In this document: piece by piece, positions 1 to 7,642 of the stretch
Layout of the letters: each line of letters begins with the position of its first letter
Position numbering within the stretch: position 1 is the stretch's first letter
Assembly (NCBI RefSeq): GCF_000813825.1
Contig: NZ_JWTA01000015.1
Location: 1-64,000 of the forward strand
From: Chryseobacterium taiwanense
Lineage (GTDB): Bacteria; Bacteroidota; Bacteroidia; Flavobacteriales; Weeksellaceae
DNA: 64,000 nt
Direction: 5' to 3'
The notes under the pieces: generated by a model
Database searches by the model: none
What the model was told of the DNA's origin: nothing
Seen by the model: the letters and a program-made list of their open reading frames with translations, nothing else
Program-made: the position numbers and the translations under genes

Positions 1-1
1 T

Positions 2-682
2 CGTTATTCCAAATATGAGGACGGACGTTCTGAGGCTCCTTACGAGCTACTCATTAGAATTTCAAAATATTTCAATTTGAGTATTGATTTACTTCTCACG
101 GTAGATATCAGAAAGTATCCTTTGGAAGATATATTAAAACTTCCGGATAACAGAATTGTATTACCAGTTGTAGTAGACCAATTGGGTAATAACAGTATTG
201 AAATTGTTCCGCAAAAAGCTTCTATGGGTTATTTATCGGGGTATAGTGACCCTGAATATATTGAAAGCTTACAGAGAATTTCTTTACCTTTTTTAACCAA
301 TGGTAAATACAGAGCATTCCCGGCTCAAGGAGATTCTATGCCACCATTTAAAGATGGTTCGTATATTATTGGAAAATATCTTGAAAACATTAATGATCTG
401 AAACCAAATAAAAGTTATGTTTTTGTTACGTTAAATGATGGTATTTCTTATAAAAGACTTACTTCCAGAAATAAGAAATCAATAACTATAACCGCTGATA
501 ACTCATTCTATAAACCTTATGAAATTCCATTGGGAGAAATCGTTGAAATATGGCAGTATGCTTCAGGAATTTTTCCTCAAGATTTTGAACCCGATAATTT
601 TGAAAACTATAACTTGAAGGATATGTTTTTAGTTTTAAGAAAGGATATTGAGCTGTTAAATGATAAACTATCAAAAAAGTAA
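2..682 (+). CDS. XRE-family repressor with S24 (LexA-like) domain, 5' end outside window
   Basis: The reading frame is open from the first bases, so the gene starts before the window. The first visible residues (YSKYEDGRSEAPYELL, then ISKYFNLSIDLLL) look like the last helices of an XRE-type helix-turn-helix. The rest is an S24-peptidase-like domain with the GDSMPP serine motif and a later lysine in ISYKRL, the usual Ser/Lys pair of LexA and phage CI-type repressors. An internal TTG at 77 could be read as a start but would cut the DNA-binding domain, so I reject it. Such regulators usually sit in phage or mobile-element control regions; here small unknown genes and an HNH nuclease follow. Family call is good, target unknown. 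Confidence 0.8.
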   Translation, partial: RYSKYEDGRSEAPYELLIRISKYFNLSIDLLLTVDIRKYPLEDILKLPDNRIVLPVVVDQLGNNSIEIVPQKASMGYLSGYSDPEYIESLQRISLPFLTNGKYRAFPAQGDSMPPFKDGSYIIGKYLENINDLKPNKSYVFVTLNDGISYKRLTSRNKKSITITADNSFYKPYEIPLGEIVEIWQYASGIFPQDFEPDNFENYNLKDMFLVLRKDIELLNDKLSKK

Positions 683-775
683 TTATATTTTACTGTGGTT
701 ACATGTCAAAATGGCACACTAAAATTTTGGATAAATTTTTGCATATTTTTTATTTAATTATTAATAACAATTATT

Positions 776-988
776 ATGGACGAACAAACAGCAAATGAAC
801 TAAGAGAATTATTAAACAGTGTAAGCGATGATACATCTTTGCAAGAATCAAAGGATATAATTGATACTTTACATACAGGTAATAACCCAATTTGGATTCA
901 AGTTAATGGAGGTTTTGCTAAAACCAAAATTGACGAACACAAGGTAAAGATTCAAAATTTAATTGATAAACTAAATCAGATTCTTTAG
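776..988 (+). CDS. Small hypothetical protein (70 aa)
   Basis: I do not recognise this gene. It encodes an acidic, mostly helical 70-residue protein without signal peptide or membrane segment. The ATG follows an A/T-rich leader (AATAACAATTATT) typical of Bacteroidetes translation starts. It stands 93 bp after the S24 regulator and is followed by an inverted repeat at 1077-1106 that could end its transcript. Confidence 0.5.
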   Translation: MDEQTANELRELLNSVSDDTSLQESKDIIDTLHTGNNPIWIQVNGGFAKTKIDEHKVKIQNLIDKLNQIL

Positions 989-1076
989 CAATAACATTTA
1001 AACGTTCACTAAAAGATCAGAACTAAAATTGTGTTCGAAAATCGCTTCTGTTTTTTTATTTTGCTAATGGCTACCA

Positions 1077-1106
1077 GTTCCGGAATGGATATGTTCTTTC
1101 CGGAAC
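1077..1106 (+). terminator. Inverted repeat, probable terminator
   Basis: GTTCCGGAA (1077-1085) and TTCCGGAAC (1098-1106) are perfect 9-bp arms around a 12-nt loop, followed by GATTTTAA. Each arm is itself nearly palindromic (TTCCGGAA), so it could also be a binding site. Position downstream of the 70-aa gene favours a terminator. Confidence 0.45.
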
Positions 1107-1145
1107 GATTTTAACGAACTAAAATCAGATCACCTGAATTAATTT

Positions 1146-1180
1146 AAAAACAGCTCTTCTAAAATAGAAAAACTGTTTTT
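1146..1180 (-). terminator. A/T-flanked hairpin after the small minus-strand gene
   Basis: AAAAACAG (1146-1153) pairs with CTGTTTTT (1173-1180). It lies directly beyond the stop codon of the minus-strand ORF at 1183-1320 and fits a bidirectional terminator. The stem is short and A/T rich, so the call is modest. Confidence 0.35.
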
Positions 1181-1182
1181 TG

Positions 1183-1320
1183 TTACTTTTTTGCCTCAAT
1201 ATCTATTGTGAATCCATTAAGGAAGTTGAAATTAAAAGATCCATTAAATCTTTTGCTCCTAATAATTCCTAGACAAAATAATGCTATCGTATATATTAAT
1301 ACTACTGTAAATGAATCCAT
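1183..1320 (-). CDS. Small membrane protein (45 aa)
   Basis: A short frame on the minus strand starts at ATG (complement of 1318-1320) and ends at TAA (complement of 1183-1185). The product has one hydrophobic helix near the N terminus (VVLIYTIALFCLGII), a basic RSKR step, then a short soluble tail (NFNFLNGFTIDIEAKK). This single-span topology and the hairpin just beyond the stop argue that it is real although very short. No function is suggested by the sequence. It lies alone in an otherwise empty 557-bp gap. Confidence 0.4.
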   Translation of the reverse strand: MDSFTVVLIYTIALFCLGIIRSKRFNGSFNFNFLNGFTIDIEAKK

Positions 1321-1521
1321 AATCTTAAATATTTAATTTTAACGAACTTTCAACTTTTGAAAGTTTTCGTATTTTTTAGTTCCACAAATTTTATTAGAAT
1401 TTTAAAATTTTCAATTATCTATTTTGACATTAATTATTCTATATTCTTTATATAGCACCATTTTGTTAACAGCACCTTATGATGGTCCTTTTTATTTAAA
1501 AAAAATTTTCACATTAAAAAC

Positions 1522-1545
1522 ATAATAATAATAATAATAATAATA
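1522..1545 (+). repeat. (ATA)8 trinucleotide repeat abutting a start codon
   Basis: Eight uninterrupted ATA triplets run directly into the ATG at 1546. They occupy the position where the A-rich ribosome-loading region normally lies, so changes in copy number would alter the leader of the 78-aa gene in 3-nt steps without changing its frame. Confidence 0.85.
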
Positions 1546-1782
1546 ATGAGTACTAATAACGTTTCAATTGGAAAAACTACTGATTCTTTCGAAGATCTTC
1601 AAATCTTAAGTCAAAAAGAGGCTGAAAAAATTGCCAAAACACTTGATATTAAAGAAGGAGAAAAACTCAATTTTGGATTTTGGACTTCCGATTTTCCAGA
1701 ATTAATTTGCGTAGCTGTATTTGGCAAAAATGAAGTAGGTAACGTAGAATTCGAACTTGATTTTGAACAAACAACACTATAA
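1546..1782 (+). CDS. Small hypothetical protein (78 aa)
   Basis: Not recognised. The N-terminal third is helical and charged (SQKEAEKIAKTLDIKEGEKL); the C-terminal part looks beta-rich (LNFGFWTSDFPELICVAVFG). There is no signal peptide. The start is fixed by the triplet repeat ending at the ATG. The next gene follows within 22 nt, so the two are probably co-transcribed. Confidence 0.5.
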   Translation: MSTNNVSIGKTTDSFEDLQILSQKEAEKIAKTLDIKEGEKLNFGFWTSDFPELICVAVFGKNEVGNVEFELDFEQTTL

Positions 1783-1788
1783 CTAATC

Positions 1789-1801
1789 TCAAAATACGAT
1801 T
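1789..1801 (+). repeat. 13-bp direct repeat TCAAAATACGATT, copy 1 (copy 2 at 2051-2063)
   Basis: The same 13 bases occur before the membrane-protein gene at 1804 and again at 2051-2063 before the HNH gene at 2089. Both copies lie just upstream of a start codon, so they could be leader elements or traces of a small duplication. Confidence 0.5.
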
Positions 1802-1803
1802 CG

Positions 1804-2040
1804 ATGAAAAATAAAAATCTACTCTATATAACATCTTTTCTATTCTTAATAGTGTTTCTTTTGTGTTTTATTTTAATACAGATAGAAGTGAGAAATACAT
1901 ATATTGATATTATTTACTCAGCGGTTATCTTATCAACTATGGTTACTAGTGTAGCTTTATTTTTTTATCTAATACTAATACTAAAGCTAAAAGATAAATC
2001 TAAAAAAATGATCAAATGCAAGAAAAGCAAATACTTATAG
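1804..2040 (+). CDS. Small two-span membrane protein (78 aa)
   Basis: Not recognised. There are two hydrophobic stretches, roughly residues 5-27 and 38-60, separated by a short loop (EVRNTYIDI) and followed by a strongly basic tail rich in lysine (KLKDKSKKMIKCKKSKYL). This predicts an inner-membrane hairpin with cytoplasmic termini. It lies between two small and HNH-encoding genes in the same direction. Confidence 0.5.
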   Translation: MKNKNLLYITSFLFLIVFLLCFILIQIEVRNTYIDIIYSAVILSTMVTSVALFFYLILILKLKDKSKKMIKCKKSKYL

Positions 2041-2088
2041 ATTATTTATATCAAAATACGATTTAAAAAAACAACCTATTATAATACT

Positions 2089-2967
2089 ATGGATAAATCA
2101 GACGATTTCTTCTTAACTTGGGGAAAGAAAATAGATTGGAATAAAAGAGTTACTTCGGTCTGTAAACCTTGTTGGGAACTAAAATATTGTCCCTACGGTC
2201 CATTAGTTGAAGATTTTCCTATTCAAACTGAAAATGACGAAAAAAGTTGTCGGATTTTCGGACATGACTGTCCGGTTTTTTATGTTGCGGAACCATTTAC
2301 GGAAACAAAAGAATTAAGAAGAATTTCCCGGACCATTCCAAGAACTATTCAATTTAAAGTCTTAAAAAGAGAAAATCAAATTTGTCGTAGTTGTGGAAAT
2401 GCAGTTTTAGATGAAAATATTCATTTTGACCATATAATCCCGTGGTCTAAAGGTGGGGCAACAGAAGAACATAATATTAGATTATTGTGCTCAAAATGCA
2501 ATCAGAAACGCAGTAATAATTTTGAAGAAGAATATCTTGTAAAAGATTTCAAAGAACTCATGGGAGAACCTTACGATGTTGATATTGTCGAATTTTTCAC
2601 AATGGCAATAAGTTATGGTCACGAATTCAAAAAATTAAATAATGAAAATCCAACGGCAAAAGATTATGCTGAAAGATTTGCAAATGGAGACGTTTCATTG
2701 TTTGAAGAACATATTGCAACAATTTATAGCGAATTAAGTGCATTTTTTAATTCCAAAAAGCCCGCAGAACTAAATCAAAATGAATTTGAATTATTAAAAG
2801 AAAGATGGGGATTTGCTGATTCAGAAATCTATTATCTTAAAGACATGTGCGAAGTTTATGAAATTGAAATAGAAAAAGGAGTAGAAATAGAAAAAACGTT
2901 ATTCAAAAGAATTGGAATTCGCGTAAAAGATCGCAGAACAGATTTGAAAAAATGGTCGAAATATTAG
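2089..2967 (+). CDS. HNH endonuclease domain protein
   Basis: The centre (about residues 97-145) is a zinc-supported HNH nuclease: a CRSCG pair, the HFDHIIPWSKGG core, NIRLLCSKCN with the second cysteine pair, and the closing QKRSNNF. The N terminus (residues 20-60) has another cysteine-rich block (VCKPCWELKYCPYGPL, then CRIFGHDCPVF) that may bind a metal or cluster. The C-terminal half is helical and acidic, without a domain I can name. HNH proteins of this type occur in mobile elements, restriction and defence loci. The neighbours (repressor fragment and small unknowns) fit a mobile or defence patch, but no methyltransferase or partner is visible. Confidence 0.8.
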   Translation: MDKSDDFFLTWGKKIDWNKRVTSVCKPCWELKYCPYGPLVEDFPIQTENDEKSCRIFGHDCPVFYVAEPFTETKELRRISRTIPRTIQFKVLKRENQICRSCGNAVLDENIHFDHIIPWSKGGATEEHNIRLLCSKCNQKRSNNFEEEYLVKDFKELMGEPYDVDIVEFFTMAISYGHEFKKLNNENPTAKDYAERFANGDVSLFEEHIATIYSELSAFFNSKKPAELNQNEFELLKERWGFADSEIYYLKDMCEVYEIEIEKGVEIEKTLFKRIGIRVKDRRTDLKKWSKY

Positions 2968-3003
2968 ATATAACTAAGTCTCACAAAACGATGTTTTGAG
3001 CCA

Positions 3004-3900
3004 TTAAACTTCCATTCGATATTCATTCGGGGTTTTTCCAGTCTTTTGCTTGAATAATTTTGAAAAATGGGAAGGACTTTTAAACCCCAATTCATAGGCA
3101 ATCTCTCCCAAAGATTTTGAAGGATCGGCTACTTTGTTTTTTGCAACATTTATAATCGTATTTTGAATGTACTCGTGGGCTGTTTTTCCAGTTTCTTTCT
3201 TAATCAAATCACCAAAATAATTAGGTGATAAAAATAATTCTGATGCACAATAATTTACTGTTGGTAAACCTAAATCGGTGGGTAGTTCAGACTGATAATA
3301 ATTTCTTACTAATTCTTCAAAACGTTCAAGGATACCATAGTTCATTTTCTCTCTGGTTATAAACTGCCGATCGTAAAAACGGATACAGTAACTCAATAAC
3401 AGTTCGATAGCAGAGATGATTACTCTTTTGCTATGCTGATCAATAGGTCTTTCAATTTCTGATTTTATCCTAGCAAAGCAATCAAGTATATCGGTTTGCT
3501 CTTTTTCGGACATATAAAGTGCCTCTTTCATTGCGTAATTGAAAAAAGTGTATTCGTGAAAGTTTTTGAGTAGTGAGGTTCTGTGCAGAAAATCTGGATG
3601 AAATGCCAATGCATAGCCTTTGGGTTGGTGTAGTTCTTCCGTTTCCTCTAAACGAATTACCTGTCCTGGAGAGAAAAATAAAAGGGCTCCTTCATTATAA
3701 TCGTACGAACTTCTGCCGTATTCTATTTCACCGCAGTACTTGTCTTTAAAAACAATAATATACAAGCCAACATTTAATTGAGTATAACAATTCAGCGGTC
3801 CTTGCGATAAATCTACAATACTCACCAAAGGATTCATAGTGGTTTGACCTCCGTATTTATTGTAACTATCAACCGTATCAAAGTTCACTGTGTTATTCAT
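3004..3900 (-). CDS. AraC-family transcriptional regulator
   Basis: The C-terminal 100 residues carry the double helix-turn-helix of AraC/XylS proteins, ending in LGEIAYELGFKSPSHFSKLF and KQKTGKTPNEYR. The N-terminal half looks like a cupin-type sensor domain. I take the ATG at 3900 (MNNTVNFDTV) rather than an in-frame start eight codons upstream, because it gives the usual length near 300. It is divergent from the SDR gene at 4063 and the two reductases downstream, and regulators in this position often control such oxidoreductase cassettes; that target is inference. Confidence 0.9.
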   Translation of the reverse strand: MNNTVNFDTVDSYNKYGGQTTMNPLVSIVDLSQGPLNCYTQLNVGLYIIVFKDKYCGEIEYGRSSYDYNEGALLFFSPGQVIRLEETEELHQPKGYALAFHPDFLHRTSLLKNFHEYTFFNYAMKEALYMSEKEQTDILDCFARIKSEIERPIDQHSKRVIISAIELLLSYCIRFYDRQFITREKMNYGILERFEELVRNYYQSELPTDLGLPTVNYCASELFLSPNYFGDLIKKETGKTAHEYIQNTIINVAKNKVADPSKSLGEIAYELGFKSPSHFSKLFKQKTGKTPNEYRMEV

Positions 3901-4025
3901 TACATTTCTATTTCTTAATAGCAAATTTATTCAAATTATTATAATGTGAAACAGAATGTTAGCTATTTCCGTAAAATGTAACAGTATATCTGTAATTGGT
4001 ATAAGTAGCTCTACTTTTAAGCTGA

Positions 4026-4033
4026 TAATTTTG
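4026..4033 (+). promoter_or_regulatory. -7 box (TAATTTTG) of the SDR gene
   Basis: Matches the Bacteroidetes TAnnTTTG -7 consensus, 30 bp before the SDR start codon in the AraC/SDR divergent intergenic region. Confidence 0.5.
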
Positions 4034-4062
4034 TAAAAACAAAAAAATTAAAACAATCAAAA

Positions 4063-4824
4063 ATGGAAATATCATTCAAAAATAAAGTGGCATTAGTTAC
4101 TGGTGCAGCTTCAGGGTTAGGGTTAGAAACAGCGACACAATTTGCAGAGTCAGGTGCTTCTGTGGTGTTGTCTGATTTCAATCAGCAAGCATTAGATGAA
4201 GCAGTGAAATTGCTTTCAGATAAAGGGTATAATGTGATAGGTATTAAATGCGATGTAAGCAACGAAGCTGAAGTAAAAAGTATGCTGGAAAAGGTAGTTC
4301 AAAAATTTGGAAAGTTGGATGTTGCTTACAATAATGCTGGTATGCACGTTGCCGTAGCTGAAACAGCCGATGCCTTATCTGAAGATTTCGACAGAGCAAT
4401 CGCTGTAAATCTAAAAGGTATATGGCTTTGTATGAAATATGAATTACAAGTAATGCGTCAACAGGGTTCTGGTTCTATTGTTAACTGCTCTTCGCAAAGT
4501 GGAATTGTGGGAACTGCCAATTTGGGCGCTTACACTGCTGCCAAACACGGTGTTGTAGGACTAACCAAAGCAACAGCGCTAGAATATGCTCCCAAAGGAA
4601 TTCGTGTGAACTGCATTTGTCCGGGAACTACCAATACGCCAATGGTTGCGAATGCCGTGGCTGATCATCCCGAACATATGGATGCTATCATTAGTAGTAT
4701 TCCAAGAGGGAGAATGGGAAAATCTGAAGAGTTAGCTTCCACTGTACTTTGGTTATCAAGTGAAGCCGCTGGATTTATGATTGGCCAAGCCGTAGTGCCT
4801 GATGGAGGATACACCATTAAATAG
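4063..4824 (+). CDS. SDR-family NAD(P)-dependent oxidoreductase
   Basis: A classical short-chain dehydrogenase of 253 residues. It has the TGAASGLG cofactor motif (about residues 14-21), NNAG (about 91-94), the catalytic serine in CSSQSG, and the YTAAK active site, followed by the usual VNCICPGTTNTPM segment and a VVPDGGY end. The substrate cannot be told from sequence; the family reduces or oxidises hydroxyl/carbonyl groups in the cytoplasm. It is divergent from an AraC regulator and followed by a decayed gene and two aldo/keto reductases, suggesting an acquired redox or detoxification cassette. Confidence 0.93.
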   Translation: MEISFKNKVALVTGAASGLGLETATQFAESGASVVLSDFNQQALDEAVKLLSDKGYNVIGIKCDVSNEAEVKSMLEKVVQKFGKLDVAYNNAGMHVAVAETADALSEDFDRAIAVNLKGIWLCMKYELQVMRQQGSGSIVNCSSQSGIVGTANLGAYTAAKHGVVGLTKATALEYAPKGIRVNCICPGTTNTPMVANAVADHPEHMDAIISSIPRGRMGKSEELASTVLWLSSEAAGFMIGQAVVPDGGYTIK

Positions 4825-4852
4825 AACTTTAAAACACCTAATCAAAGTAGTT

Positions 4853-5295
4853 ATGAAATCAAAATTTTTAAAGATGACTGCTATGATATTGCAGTTAACA
4901 ACCCTGAATTTCTATGCTTAATCATAAACTGACAATCAAAATTTTTCAGTGGAAAGCATTCTAAAATGTGCAAAAATAAAAAAAAGTAAGGTTGAACTTG
5001 AGGAACAAAGAGCTGTTCATATTGAGTTTCTTAATAATAAAGGATATTTAAGTTTTCTGCCGATAATAATGATCAAATCAAGGCGATTTTAGCAGAAATT
5101 TTCAAACATTATCAAAGTAATTGTGTTAAGAATACAAATCTCACTCATCTTCCAAATTGTTCTTGGGAAGTTATTACTATTGCTCATCCATCAACTGCAA
5201 TATATCGTTATTGTAAGCTCAATGATCATATGATGTATTGGTAGACTTGCGAATGCACAACTTGTTATGCTAACAATTCTCCTGTTAAACAATAA
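4853..5295 (+). pseudogene. Decayed small secreted protein gene
   Basis: This 504-bp space between the SDR and reductase genes is a broken gene. ATG at 4853 begins a signal-peptide-like stretch (MKSKFLKMTAMILQ) ending in NFYA. Two in-frame TAA codons follow, at the point where a signal-peptidase A|Q site would lie. The frame then continues (NFSVESILKCAKIKKSK, VELEEQRAVHIEFLNNKGYL) until a one-base loss in a T run at 5053-5056. The shifted frame goes on (FSADNNDQIKAILAEIFKHY, NLTHLPNCSWEVITIAHPST) to TAG at 5242, then TCECTTCYANNSPVKQ and a final TAA at 5293. All three stops are one C-to-T change from CAA or CAG. The family of the intact protein is unknown. Confidence 0.7.
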
Positions 5296-5328
5296 CCTAA
5301 TATTTACACAAATACAAAATATAATATT

Positions 5329-6375
5329 ATGACTAATCGAAGAGATTTTATCAAAAAAGCAGGACTAGCATCTGGTGCTTTAGCTGTATCAAGTGTTGCT
5401 TCTGCAGGTTCAATTTTAAATAGTACTGCTATGAATGTAAACCAAAATGCGGACATAGTACCCGCAAAAAGTCCAACCATAAAGCTTAATAACGGAGTTG
5501 AAATGCCAGTTTTGGGTGTTGGGTCTTTTGCTTTACCTACGATTCAGGCGGCAGATGACATTGCTTTCGCATTACAAAATGGATATCGTTTGGTGGATAC
5601 TGCCACCAATTATGGAAACGAAAAAGAAGTAGGTGAGGGAATAAAACGAAGCGGAGTAAAACGCTCCGAATTATTTGTCACTACTAAATTGTGGATTGAA
5701 GATTTCGGTTACGACAATGCTATAAAAGGATTTGAAAATAGTTTAAAATTGTTAGGATTGGATTATATCGATTTATATATTTTGCATTGGCCGGTACCAA
5801 CAGATTTTGACAAAACGGTACAAGCTTACAAAGCTTTGGAAAAATTATATGTTGATAAAAAAATCCGTGCCATCGGTGTTAGCAACTTCACTATTGAGCA
5901 TCTTGAAAATCTAATGAAGCAAACTTCTGTTGTACCAGCAATTAATCAAGTGGAACTACATCCTTATCTTATTCAAAAAGACTTGAGAGGCTTCCATAAA
6001 AATCACGGAATTGTAACGGAATGTTGGGGACCAATAGGTGGTGAGCTTACAAATAGTGCAAGTAATCCAACAGCACCTATTAGACTTTTACAAGATTATA
6101 CAATCGTCAAGCTCGCAGAAAAGTACAAAAAAGTAACGGCTCAGATTGTTCTTAGATGGCATGTTCAAAACGGAATGATTGCTATTCCTAAATCGCAACA
6201 TTACGAACGTCTGCTATACAACATCGATATCTTTGACTTTGAGTTAACTGCTGATGACATGGCGGCAATCGACAATCTAAATAAAAATTTACACGGCGGA
6301 CCATTGCCTAATCTTTTTGATGTAGCGGCCTTTAAAAAAATTATAGCAGGTAGAAAAACGAAAATACAAGCTTAG
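5329..6375 (+). CDS. Aldo/keto reductase with twin-arginine signal
   Basis: Residues 1-28 form a Tat export signal (NRRDFIKKAG, then a weakly hydrophobic Ala/Ser stretch), unusual for aldo/keto reductases and implying a folded periplasmic enzyme. The remaining 300 residues are a standard AKR barrel. Catalytic residues are visible in VDTATNYGNEKEVGEG (Asp, Tyr), VTTKLW (Lys) and ILHWPVP (His), and NADPH contacts in the AIPKSQHYERL region. It is paralogous to the next gene, 38 bp downstream, which has no signal. Substrate unknown. Confidence 0.92.
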   Translation: MTNRRDFIKKAGLASGALAVSSVASAGSILNSTAMNVNQNADIVPAKSPTIKLNNGVEMPVLGVGSFALPTIQAADDIAFALQNGYRLVDTATNYGNEKEVGEGIKRSGVKRSELFVTTKLWIEDFGYDNAIKGFENSLKLLGLDYIDLYILHWPVPTDFDKTVQAYKALEKLYVDKKIRAIGVSNFTIEHLENLMKQTSVVPAINQVELHPYLIQKDLRGFHKNHGIVTECWGPIGGELTNSASNPTAPIRLLQDYTIVKLAEKYKKVTAQIVLRWHVQNGMIAIPKSQHYERLLYNIDIFDFELTADDMAAIDNLNKNLHGGPLPNLFDVAAFKKIIAGRKTKIQA

Positions 6376-6413
6376 AGATATCATTTTATTCATTAAAATA
6401 ACAAAATAAAGAA

Positions 6414-7253
6414 ATGGAATTTATAAAATTAAATAATGGCGTAGAAATGCCTATGCTTGGTTTTGGTGTTTACCAAATGAATGACCTGGCTGAATGTGAA
6501 AAGAGCGTAGAAGAAGCTATTAAAGCAGGCTATCGCCTAATTGATACCGCTTCAAAATATGGAAATGAAGTAGCTGTTGGAAAAGGTATTAAAAACAGCG
6601 GTGTAGCTCGTGAAAAACTTTTCATAACGACAAAACTTTGGCTGCAAGATGCCGGCTATGAAAATACAAAAAAAGCATTCGAAATATCTCTTAAGAATTT
6701 AGGGTTGGATTATTTAGACCTTTATCTGATTCACCAACCTTTCAATGATGTGTATGGTTCTTGGAGAGCTATGGAAGAATTGTACAAAAAAGGGGAAATC
6801 CGTGCTATTGGTGTGAGTAATTTTCGCCCGGACAGAGCGATGGATTTTATGCTATACAATGAAATTAAACCGGCTGTTAACCAAATTGAGACACATCCCT
6901 TTAATCAGCAGATTGAGAACAACAGATTTTTATCAGAAAATGGCATATTGCACCAATCGTGGTCACCATTTGGTCAAGGAGTATTGAACGTTTTTAATAA
7001 TGACGTATTAAAAGACATTGCTAGTAAATACAATAAATCGGTAGCGCAGGTAGTGTTGCGTTGGCTTATTCAGAGAGGTATTGTGGTCATTCCAAAGTCT
7101 GTTCATGTAGAGCGTATCAAAGAAAACATTAATGTTTTTGATTTCAAATTGGACGATTCCGATATGGACATAATAAAATCTATTGACACGGGAAAAAGTA
7201 CATTTAAAAACCATACAGAACCGGAAGTGGTAAAATGGTTTAGTGAATTATAA
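6414..7253 (+). CDS. Aldo/keto reductase (cytoplasmic)
   Basis: A 279-residue AKR of the 2,5-diketo-D-gluconate reductase-like group. The catalytic tetrad lies in LIDTASKYGNEVAVGKG (Asp, Tyr), ITTKLWL (Lys) and LIHQPF (His); VVIPKSVHVERIKEN is the NADPH-binding end. Tyr and Trp residues in QPFNDVYGSW line the usual substrate pocket. It follows its Tat-exported paralogue and is probably in the same transcript as the SDR and that gene. Exact substrate cannot be deduced. Confidence 0.93.
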   Translation: MEFIKLNNGVEMPMLGFGVYQMNDLAECEKSVEEAIKAGYRLIDTASKYGNEVAVGKGIKNSGVAREKLFITTKLWLQDAGYENTKKAFEISLKNLGLDYLDLYLIHQPFNDVYGSWRAMEELYKKGEIRAIGVSNFRPDRAMDFMLYNEIKPAVNQIETHPFNQQIENNRFLSENGILHQSWSPFGQGVLNVFNNDVLKDIASKYNKSVAQVVLRWLIQRGIVVIPKSVHVERIKENINVFDFKLDDSDMDIIKSIDTGKSTFKNHTEPEVVKWFSEL

Positions 7254-7300
7254 GGATAAAAATATGTAATTTAGAAAAAAGGATTTAAAGGTAAGTACAG

Positions 7301-7528
7301 TTGATTATTGCTGGTTTAATTTCATTGGCCTTGATATTTTACGGCAATGACTTTATTTCGCCGATACTAGGAGCAAGAAAAAAAGAATATATTGCAGAAA
7401 ATCAAAGTGCAGAGGATGTTATTCTTACTGATGGTGAATTTAAAAATATGCAGCAAGAATTGGATAAAATCACCATTTACGATAACCGAACGGATGAGGA
7501 TATTGCTAAGGAGAGAAGTAAGAGCTGA
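7301..7528 (+). CDS. Short ORF, probably a gene with a damaged 5' end
   Basis: The frame opens with one hydrophobic segment (IIAGLISLALIFYGNDFI) followed by an acidic soluble tail (ELDKITIYDNRTDEDIAKE). No ATG is available; TTG at 7301 is the only start. In the same frame just upstream, NLEKRI, TAA, R, TAA, VQ can be read, as if two AAA-to-TAA changes had broken the original N terminus. It lies between an intact reductase and an obviously broken MFS gene, so decay is plausible. Function unknown. Confidence 0.3.
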   Translation: MIIAGLISLALIFYGNDFISPILGARKKEYIAENQSAEDVILTDGEFKNMQQELDKITIYDNRTDEDIAKERSKS

Positions 7529-7642
7529 TTTTTATAATCAGCTCTTAAATTTTAACCTAAACTATGGGTACAGAATTTACAAATGCCACGAAGTCTTGTA
7601 ATTACTCTAACCTTTTAGTCTTATAACCAGAAACCAATTTAG

